20,164 bases of DNA from CAZZBK01 sp964652155 (GTDB lineage: Bacteria > Planctomycetota > Planctomycetia > Pirellulales > PNKZ01): NCBI GenBank assembly GCA_964652155.1, contig CAZZBK010000112.1, forward strand, positions 1 through 20,164. Reading direction: 5' to 3'. Positions 14,883 to 20,164 of the stretch are shown one piece after another. The notes beneath the pieces are model-generated. The model ran no database searches. It saw only the letters and a program-made list of their open reading frames with translations, and was not told where the DNA came from. The first letter of the stretch is position 1; each line of letters starts with the position of its first letter. The position numbers were made by a program, and so were the translations under genes.

Positions 14883-14891
14883 ATGCCGCTC

Positions 14892-15206
14892 ATGCCGTTT
14901 CAACCGATGAAGCTGGTCACCATCATCACCGAAGGCATCCTGGCCAAAAAGATTTGCGACAAGTGCCTCGCGCTCGGCGCGACCGGCTTTACCAGTTACG
15001 AGGTGCATGGGTCGGGCTCTCGGGCCGTGCGCAGCGACAGCCTGCCCGGCAGCAACATGCGCATCGAGGTCGCCTGTCCCGAGGAGGTCGCGCTGCGCAT
15101 TGCCGAGTACATGGCGCAAAGCTTCTTCAAAAACTACGCCTGCATCCTGTGGGTGAGCGATGTGGGCGTGCTGCGTGGCGACGACTACGTGAAGTCGGCC
15201 TCGTAA
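14892..15206 (+). CDS. sbtB: SbtB-like PII-family regulator, copy 1
   Basis: SbtB proteins are trimeric PII-like regulators that bind adenine nucleotides (cAMP, AMP, ADP, ATP) and control the bicarbonate permease SbtA. The 104-residue protein follows the SbtB pattern: KLVTIITEGILAKKI at the start (first strand and helix), LGATGFTSYEV, the T-loop stretch GSGSRAVR with both arginines of the nucleotide site, GSNMRIEVAC and FFKNYACILWVSDVGVLRG. The C-terminal CGPEGC loop of cyanobacterial SbtB is absent; the protein ends shortly after the last strand. It is the first gene of sbtB-sbtA-sbtB and is about half identical to copy 2. A divergent role as a plain PII-like sensor is possible. Confidence 0.85.
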   Translation: MPFQPMKLVTIITEGILAKKICDKCLALGATGFTSYEVHGSGSRAVRSDSLPGSNMRIEVACPEEVALRIAEYMAQSFFKNYACILWVSDVGVLRGDDYVKSAS

Positions 15207-15414
15207 CGATCGTAACGCCTATGCCGAATCTGTGGCGCTCGGTGCCGTGTTCTGCGGCCATACGGATTTGTAACCCAAGTGCCAGCTTGGTGAACCGCTG
15301 CGCGTGGCCTATTTATTGGAAGCCATTTGATTGAGCGCGGTGCTCGTCCTGTGGTGGGCCGCCTCGGTTTAATCGCCCAATGATGAGCGCGAATTTGCCC
15401 CGCGCCGACAAGCT

Positions 15415-15418
15415 AGGA
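15415..15418 (+). promoter_or_regulatory. Ribosome binding site of sbtA
   Basis: AGGA lies 11 bases before the ATG at 15430, a long but usable spacing. The 223 bases after the first sbtB show no other clear signal. Confidence 0.4.
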
Positions 15419-15429
15419 TCTTTCCATCC

Positions 15430-16470
15430 ATGGACGCGCTGCGCTCGTTGGCAAGCAATCTGCTGACCCCCATCCCGCTGTGCTTCGGGCTGGGCATGCT
15501 CTGCAAGCTCATCCACGGCGGGATCAAAATTCCCAAGGAACTGTATTACTCGATCTCGATCTTCCTACTGATGTCGATCGGGTTCATCGGCGGACACGAA
15601 TTGTCGCTGGAATACCAAGAGCACGGCGTCACGACGATTCTGATGCCGGCCGCGGTCACGCTGCTGCTGGGGTGCGCCACGCCCATCTCGGCCTTCGCCC
15701 TGCTGCGCTATGTGGGACGATTGTCGACCGCCGATTCGGCGGGCATCGCGGCCCACTACGGTTCGACCTCGGCCGTCACCTACGCCGTGGCCGACGCCTT
15801 TGTACGCCAGCAAGGACACGACCCCAATGGCTTTCTGCCCACGCTCGTGACTCTGCTGGAATGCCCGGGCATTGCCATTGCGCTCGCGCTGGGCGCGGCG
15901 CTCATGGCCAAGGAACGGGCTCGACACGCCCACGCAGGACTCGAACGCCAGAGCAATCTGGGCGAAGCGCTCTACGAAGTGCTGACCGGCCAGTCGATCA
16001 TGCTGATGGCCGGGTTGATGGCCATCGGCTTTATCAGCACGCAGTTCATGGACCCCCAGGGCTTTGCGCCCTTTCACGAATTCTTCTTCTCGAAAGGGAT
16101 GGTCTTTCGCGGGGCGCTGTGCATCTTTTTGCTCGAGATGGGCCTGGTCGCTGGCGAACGCCTGGGGGACTTGCTCAAGGTCGGCCCCTTCTTGGTCGCC
16201 TTTGGCGTGCTCACGCCGCTGCTGCATGGTTTTGCGGGCGCGTACCTAGGGCACCTGGCCGACTTGAACCTGGGGGGCTGCACGATCTTCGCGGCGATCG
16301 TGTCCAGCGCCTCCTACATTGCCGCCCCACCGGCCGTGCGACTCACGCTCCCCGAGGCCAACCCCACGCTCTCGATCACCGCCGCCTTGGCCATCACGTT
16401 CCCGTTTAACATCGCCCTGGGTATTCCGATTTACTACCAAATGTCGCAATGGGTCGGCGCCGTGCCGTAA
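15430..16470 (+). CDS. sbtA: SbtA-type sodium-dependent bicarbonate permease
   Basis: SbtA imports bicarbonate with sodium across the inner membrane at high affinity in cyanobacteria. The 346-residue protein has about ten hydrophobic helices and the family's two inverted halves. Segments resembling cyanobacterial SbtA: IGFIGGHELSL (50-60), AAHYGSTSAVTYAVADA (107-123, matching the GAVSGSTMAAAL region), LLHGFAGAYLG (264-274), SSASYIAAPPAVR (292-304) and LPEANPTLSITAALAITFP (307-325), the ANPS-containing stretch near the ion site. The central cytoplasmic loop (about 160-185) is shorter than in Synechocystis SbtA. Flanking sbtB genes make the assignment much stronger. Its role in a presumed heterotroph (anaplerotic carboxylation, pH control) is inferred. 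Confidence 0.87.
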   Translation: MDALRSLASNLLTPIPLCFGLGMLCKLIHGGIKIPKELYYSISIFLLMSIGFIGGHELSLEYQEHGVTTILMPAAVTLLLGCATPISAFALLRYVGRLSTADSAGIAAHYGSTSAVTYAVADAFVRQQGHDPNGFLPTLVTLLECPGIAIALALGAALMAKERARHAHAGLERQSNLGEALYEVLTGQSIMLMAGLMAIGFISTQFMDPQGFAPFHEFFFSKGMVFRGALCIFLLEMGLVAGERLGDLLKVGPFLVAFGVLTPLLHGFAGAYLGHLADLNLGGCTIFAAIVSSASYIAAPPAVRLTLPEANPTLSITAALAITFPFNIALGIPIYYQMSQWVGAVP

Positions 16471-16526
16471 CTTTTTATGTCGCTTACACACCACAAGTTG
16501 AGTGCCATTGTTCCGAAACACTTGCC

Positions 16527-16531
16527 GAGGA
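16527..16531 (+). promoter_or_regulatory. Ribosome binding site of the second sbtB
   Basis: GAGGA lies eight bases before the ATG at 16540. It supports this start over the in-frame ATG at 16477, which begins almost at the sbtA stop and would add 21 residues outside the fold. Confidence 0.55.
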
Positions 16532-16539
16532 AGCCGATC

Positions 16540-16884
16540 ATGCAATTGTTCCCCCTGAAGCTCGTTACCGTTATCGCTGAAGCGGTGTTGACCAAGAAAA
16601 TTTGCGAACGAGCCAGCGAGCTCGGCGCGACGGGCTATACCTGCACCGAGTCGTTCGGCAACGGCTCGCGCGACGCGCGCAACGCCAGCCTGGCGGGCTC
16701 CAATGTGCGCATCGAAATGGTGTGCAGCGACGAGGTCGCCAGGAAAATCCTGACCTATGTGTCGCATAGCTTCTTTGAGCACTACGCCTGCATCGCCTGG
16801 ATCAGCGAAGTCAGCGTGATGCGCGGAGCCGAGTTTGCCAACGTCCGACAACACGATCACGAGCGCGTCTGCCTGGCGACCTAG
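16540..16884 (+). CDS. sbtB: SbtB-like PII-family regulator, copy 2
   Basis: A second SbtB homologue, 114 residues, beginning 69 bases after sbtA. It keeps KLVTVIAEAVLTKKI, LGATGYTCTE, the nucleotide-site stretch GNGSRDAR, GSNVRIEMVC and FFEHYACIAWISEVSVMRG. By eye, about half of the roughly 95 core positions match copy 1; the T-loop is among the differing parts (GSGSRAVRSDSLPG versus GNGSRDARNASLAG). The C-terminus carries an extra tail, ANVRQHDHERVCLAT, in place of the cyanobacterial CGPEGC loop. The copies could form mixed trimers or respond to different ligands. The gene ends 55 bases from the convergent oxidoreductase. Confidence 0.84.
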   Translation: MQLFPLKLVTVIAEAVLTKKICERASELGATGYTCTESFGNGSRDARNASLAGSNVRIEMVCSDEVARKILTYVSHSFFEHYACIAWISEVSVMRGAEFANVRQHDHERVCLAT

Positions 16885-16939
16885 AGCCATCCTAACACCG
16901 ACGGGGACTGTCCTCCGCGCATTTCGGTTCTAGGATTGG

Positions 16940-18028
16940 CTACTTCGCCTTGAGCTTGCGGGCCTGGAGCGTCGGATCGCCCGCAAGCGGCAACGTGACG
17001 CTCTTGCCGGTCTCGGCCGCTTTGTAGATGCCCAGGATAATCTCGACGCTGCGGCGGCCTTCGAGGCCGTCGACCGCGGGCTGGCGGTCCTTGCGGATCG
17101 CGTCGGCAAAATCCTGGAACTGCTTGGCGTGTCCGTGATGGCCAATCGCGCTCGGGTCGCTGGCCCCGCCGCCGCCACTCTTGCGCTGGGCCATCGAGCT
17201 CTGGATGGCCTGATCCTTCTTGTCAGGCTTGGCAAAGTCCCACTTCACGAGGTCCTCTTCTTCCATCGCGGCCGAGCCGCTGTCGCCGTGAATTTCGAGC
17301 CGCTTGAGATAGCCGGGAAAGGCCGCGGTGCTGGCCTCGATCACCCCCAAGGCGCCGCTCGCAAAGCGCAGCGTGGCGACGGCCGTGTCTTCGACGGCGA
17401 TCCGTTCGTGAGCCAGCGTGGCGGTTTGAGCACGAATCTCGACGACGGGACCCATCAGCCAACTGAGCAAATCGACGCTGTGGATCGCCTGGTTCATGAG
17501 CGCGCCGCCGCCGTCGAGTTCCCAGGTGCCGCGCCACGCGCCGCTGTCGTAGTATTGTTGCGTGCGCCACCATTTCACGTAGGCGTCTCCCATCGTCAGC
17601 TTGCCGAACCGGCCGCGCTCGATGGCCTGCTTGATCTTCATGCTCGAATCATGAAAGCGCGAGGGGAAGATCGTGCCCAGCTTGGTGCCGGCCTTCGCAC
17701 AGGCATTGATCAGCGCGTCGCACTTTTTGAGCGTGATCTCGAGCGGCTTCTCGACGATGACATGCTTGCCCGCCTTGGCCGCCATCACGCCCGGATCCAT
17801 GTGCGCCCCGCTCGGGGTGCCGATCGTCACGACATCGACCTTGGGGTCGGCGAGCATGTCTTCGAGCTTGTGATACGCTTTGCAAGCGGTCGCGGCGGCC
17901 AAGCGATCGGCCGAGGCGCTGTAGGTGTCGAAGCAGGCGACCAGTTTGGCCCCTTTCACGTCGGCGATCGCCTTGGCGTGAAAGTTCGCGATCATGCCGC
18001 AGCCAATAATGCCAAAGCCCAATGCCAT
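16940..18028 (-). CDS. Gfo/Idh/MocA-family NAD(P)-dependent oxidoreductase, copy 1
   Basis: Family members oxidise or reduce sugars, inositols and related polyols; planctomycetes carry many with unknown substrates. The 362-residue protein has an N-terminal Rossmann fold (GIIGCGMIANFHAKAI, 6-21), the EKP motif (93-95) with the cofactor-site lysine K94, and a C-terminal beta-sheet domain with GGGALMNQAIHSVDLL (173-188), where H183 fits the catalytic histidine. No signal peptide, so it is probably cytoplasmic. AAGGA seven bases before the ATG fixes the start. Residues 283-300 form a Gly/Ser-rich loop. The substrate cannot be told from sequence. It follows another member of the family on the same strand across an assembly gap. 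Confidence 0.92.
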   Translation of the reverse strand: MALGFGIIGCGMIANFHAKAIADVKGAKLVACFDTYSASADRLAAATACKAYHKLEDMLADPKVDVVTIGTPSGAHMDPGVMAAKAGKHVIVEKPLEITLKKCDALINACAKAGTKLGTIFPSRFHDSSMKIKQAIERGRFGKLTMGDAYVKWWRTQQYYDSGAWRGTWELDGGGALMNQAIHSVDLLSWLMGPVVEIRAQTATLAHERIAVEDTAVATLRFASGALGVIEASTAAFPGYLKRLEIHGDSGSAAMEEEDLVKWDFAKPDKKDQAIQSSMAQRKSGGGGASDPSAIGHHGHAKQFQDFADAIRKDRQPAVDGLEGRRSVEIILGIYKAAETGKSVTLPLAGDPTLQARKLKAK

Positions 18029-18119
18029 CGCGGAGTTCCTTATCGGTTCAAGGTGTTAGGTCTCAGGTGCAGGCCACCATCGTAAATGCCATCGCAGGGC
18101 GCGGCGAGTACCACCGGCA

Positions 18120-18219
18120 NNNNNNNNNNNNNNNNNNNNNNNNNNNNNNNNNNNNNNNNNNNNNNNNNNNNNNNNNNNNNNNNNNNNNNNNNNNNNNNNN
18201 NNNNNNNNNNNNNNNNNNN
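18120..18219. other. Assembly gap (100 Ns)
   Basis: Exactly 100 consecutive Ns, the usual placeholder for a scaffold join of unknown length. It removes the 3' end of the upstream oxidoreductase and any sequence between the two oxidoreductase genes. Confidence 0.98.
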
Positions 18220-19244
18220 CCCACGGTCTGCGTCCGCTTGGTTGCGGCCGCCGTGTAACAAGCAAACACGCTCTCAATGGCGCGCAGACTCTCGTGACTG
18301 GTAATGGGGGGCGGAGCGTTTTCGGCCGCGACGCGCACCACCTCGTCGATGAACGGCGTGTAGTTGGCCGACTCGGTCGGTCCCTCGTAGCGCGTCACCT
18401 TGGCTTCCTGGTTCGTGTACCACTGCAACTGCGGCGCGCCGTGCGGCTCCAGTTGCAGCCAGCCTTGCGAGCCCCAGATCTTGACATGCGAGTGGTAGCC
18501 GCGATCCAGGTAGTAGCCGCTCGTGATCGTGCCGAAGAAATTCTCGCGGAACCGCAACACGGCCGCGGCCGAGTCTTCGACCGATATCGGCTGTCCGCCG
18601 ACGTTCCCCGTGAACGCCGCGACCTCGACGATCGGCGAACCGGTGAGGTACATCACCAAGTCGAGCCAGTGAATGCCGAGCCACATCAGATGCCCGCCGC
18701 CGGCGCGGCTTTTGTCGGCGAACCACGATTTGTGATACGCACCCTTCGTGAGCCGGGTCTGATCGGCGATGATGTGCAGCTCGAGCCCATACGGCTTGCC
18801 GATCGCGCCCCCCTGGATAAGCTTGCGCGCTTGCCGCGCCGTGCCACGCACCCGATTGGCCAGCGCGAGCATGAGCTGCTTGTGTTTCGAGTCGGCCAGC
18901 TTGACCAGTTCGGCGAAGTCGTCGGCGTTGACGCACGACGGTTTCTCGGCCATCACATGACAGCCCGCCTCAAGGGCCGTGCGCACCACCGAGGGGCCTT
19001 GCACGCTCTCGACCGAGACCAGTGAGAGCGGCGGCTTCTCGGCCGCGAGCAACTCGTGATGGCTTCGCTCCACGCGCGTGAGCTTGTCTCCAAGCACCGC
19101 CCGGGCCGACGCCTCGCTCGCGCCGCTGGGGTCCCCCAGCACGACCGAGCCGACCGCCTCGATCTTCGCCAACGCTTCGAAGTAGCTGCTCAAATGGGCT
19201 CCACCGGCATCGGTGAGCACCGCCACCTTGATTTTCTCGGCCAT
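18220..19244 (-). CDS. Gfo/Idh/MocA-family oxidoreductase, copy 2 (3' end lost in assembly gap)
   Basis: About 341 residues are readable from the ATG at 19244, which follows AGGAG at a spacing of seven; the open frame to 19286 adds 14 unlikely residues. The N-terminus VAVLTDAGGAHLSSYFEAL replaces the usual GxGxxG fingerprint, but AEKPSCVN (99-106) holds the EKP motif, and GGGHLMWLGIHWLDLVMY (183-200) gives a family-type histidine, H193. The readable part ends at RTQTV, close to the usual C-terminus (often followed by a few residues such as LP), so little is probably missing. The frame appears to continue past the gap to 18063, but that tail depends on the placeholder length and should not be trusted. 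The substrate is unknown. Confidence 0.85.
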
Positions 19245-19274
19245 CACAATGCTCCTTTCGCATGAAGTTGGCCG

Positions 19275-19283
19275 ATTGTAACA
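19275..19283 (-). promoter_or_regulatory. Candidate extended -10 element for oxidoreductase copy 2
   Basis: The minus strand reads TGTTACAAT, an extended -10, about 30 bases before the ATG at 19244. This would give a short leader containing the AGGAG site. There is no convincing -35. Confidence 0.45.
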
Positions 19284-19490
19284 CACTCACTCGGCCGAAT
19301 CAGCATGTCGCTTCGTATCCAATTCTCCGAGCCGCTCGACATGAGTCCCCGGATAACGTCGCCCCGTGACACAATCTCCTCGCCATCTCCGCGTGACCGG
19401 CGCAATCGTTAACTTACGAACGTTCGACACACGGCACTTGGAAAGCTCTGCCGGGCGATCCATCTTTAGCAGCCTTCGATGCTCAGTATT

Positions 19491-19518
19491 TTGCTTTCGT
19501 GGACGTTTTGACTATAGA
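19491..19518 (+). promoter_or_regulatory. Candidate promoter of the HEAT lipoprotein gene
   Basis: TTGCTT (19491-19496) and TATAGA (19513-19518) are separated by 16 bases, giving a start near 19525 and a leader of about 75 bases to the ATG at 19600. Confidence 0.38.
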
Positions 19519-19599
19519 CACCACGGTTAGACAAACCCATGCTTGAAGATATGTGTGTCCTGTCACGCACCGTCCTTTCATCCACTCGAGTTCCCGATC

Positions 19600-20109
19600 A
19601 TGGGTTTCTCGTCCCTCGCACGTTGCTCGCTGGCCGTGCCAGGCTTGTTGACCGTTGGCCTGCTGGCCGGCTGTAGCAATCGCGGTACGTATGAGCTGCA
19701 GGAACTGACCAGCGATCAGCGGGCAGAACTCAAGGCGGCCGAGAGCATCACGCTCTATCGGCCCATTCTGCCCGGACAACCCGAGCTGCAAACCCGCGCC
19801 TGGACGTCGCAAGACACCGCCGCCGACGCACTGGGGCGCATCGGGGTCGATGCCGTTCCGCGGCTCATCGAGGCGCTCAATGATCGCGACCCTCAGGTGC
19901 GTGCTTACTCGGCGCGGGCTTTGGCCGTCGTTGGGCCTCTGGCGGCGCCGGCGGTCCCTCATCTCCAGCGGCTGCTCAAAGACTCGGACGAAGACGTGCG
20001 ACGCAACGCGGCCCGCGCCTTGGGCCAAATCGGCGCCGCCGCGAAGGATGCGATTCCCGACCTGATCGAGGTCTTGCGGCACCCCAGCGCCGCGCTGCCG
20101 CCCAACTAG
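19600..20109 (+). CDS. HEAT-repeat lipoprotein
   Basis: Starting at the ATG at 19600 gives 169 residues with a lipoprotein signal: SLAVPGLLTVGLLAGC, lipobox LAGC, lipidated cysteine C25. The frame is open to 19543, but those 19 residues would spoil the signal peptide. Residues about 70-162 form three HEAT/PBS-lyase-like repeats with the pattern ALGRIGVDAVPRLIEAL, DPQVRAYSARALAVVG and DEDVRRNAARALGQIG. Such repeats make an alpha-solenoid used for protein binding; no catalytic motif is seen. It is probably anchored in a membrane facing the periplasm. The ribosome site is weak. The partner is unknown. Confidence 0.85.
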   Translation: MGFSSLARCSLAVPGLLTVGLLAGCSNRGTYELQELTSDQRAELKAAESITLYRPILPGQPELQTRAWTSQDTAADALGRIGVDAVPRLIEALNDRDPQVRAYSARALAVVGPLAAPAVPHLQRLLKDSDEDVRRNAARALGQIGAAAKDAIPDLIEVLRHPSAALPPN

Positions 20110-20164
20110 TTTTGCGGCAGCCTCGTCGCCGGATTGTCGAGCCCATTGAGGGTCACGCCTGCGG

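Larger units (their letters stand above)
14297..14891. other. Divergent regulatory region between the SulP group and sbtB
   Basis: Nearly 600 bases separate the two divergent gene groups. Short open frames here lack motifs and look spurious. The region contains the 18-base palindrome at 14491-14508, a minus-strand TACAAT (14639-14644), a minus-strand TAGAAT (14455-14460) and an AT-rich patch near 14700-14730 that could serve the sbtB promoter. I could not assign a full promoter with confidence in either direction. Confidence 0.6.
19245..19599. other. Divergent intergenic region between oxidoreductase copy 2 and the HEAT lipoprotein
   Basis: About 355 bases with no credible gene. It holds the extended -10 for the minus-strand gene (19275-19283) and a candidate promoter for the plus-strand gene (19491-19518). 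The middle part shows nothing I can name. Confidence 0.55.

Noticed and set aside
15565..16227. 220-codon minus-strand frame opposite sbtA
   Set aside because: Charged, glutamine-rich shadow frame; the sense strand encodes an SbtA with recognisable helices.
16885..16939. Possible intrinsic terminator between sbtB copy 2 and the convergent oxidoreductase
   Set aside because: The GGGGAC-T-GTCC pairing is short and no T-run follows in either direction.
18063..18119. C-terminal tail of oxidoreductase copy 2 beyond the Ns
   Set aside because: The frame relation across 100 placeholder Ns is arbitrary and the residues do not resemble the family's C-terminus.

Overview
The window is about 20 kb of GC-rich bacterial chromosome, dense with genes and almost free of mobile DNA. 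The gene set suggests a heterotrophic member of the Planctomycetota, probably near Pirellulales. It includes a UAP1/UDPGP-type pyrophosphorylase of eukaryotic style, tandem Gfo/Idh/MocA oxidoreductases, HemQ, an S1C protease with two PDZ domains, a HEAT-repeat lipoprotein and many starts without a clear Shine-Dalgarno. This placement is inferred from gene families; no rRNA or marker phylogeny was available.

Layout. (1) 1-3.6 kb: an exported aldose 1-epimerase (minus strand) is divergent from a group II PLP-dependent decarboxylase (plus), which is followed by a small two-helix membrane protein. (2) 3.6-9.3 kb: DNA maintenance and housekeeping. NAD-dependent DNA ligase ligA converges, with three bases between stop codons, on a secreted PDZ serine protease. 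recA lies upstream of the protease on the minus strand, preceded by a promoter overlapped by an SOS-like operator. (3) 8.7-10.7 kb: a UDP-sugar pyrophosphorylase and a 2H-phosphoesterase (ThpR), probably co-transcribed. (4) 10.7-11.1 kb: an intergenic stretch with a REP-like inverted repeat pair, one arm of which is nearly identical to bases 1-52.

(5) 11-17 kb is the most interesting region. On the minus strand are a small membrane protein, a SulP anion transporter with a large extra loop, and the coproheme decarboxylase hemQ. Divergent from them, across about 600 bases of non-coding DNA holding a perfect-arm palindrome, lies sbtB-sbtA-sbtB: an SbtA-type bicarbonate permease flanked by two diverged copies of its PII-like regulator. 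Together with the SulP protein this looks like an inorganic-carbon uptake locus. No carboxysome or RuBisCO gene is visible.

(6) 16.9-19.2 kb: two Gfo/Idh/MocA oxidoreductases on the minus strand, separated by a run of exactly 100 Ns (18120-18219) that removes the 3' end of the upstream one. (7) 19.6-20.1 kb: a HEAT-repeat lipoprotein on the plus strand. No tRNA, rRNA, CRISPR array, transposase or phage gene was seen.
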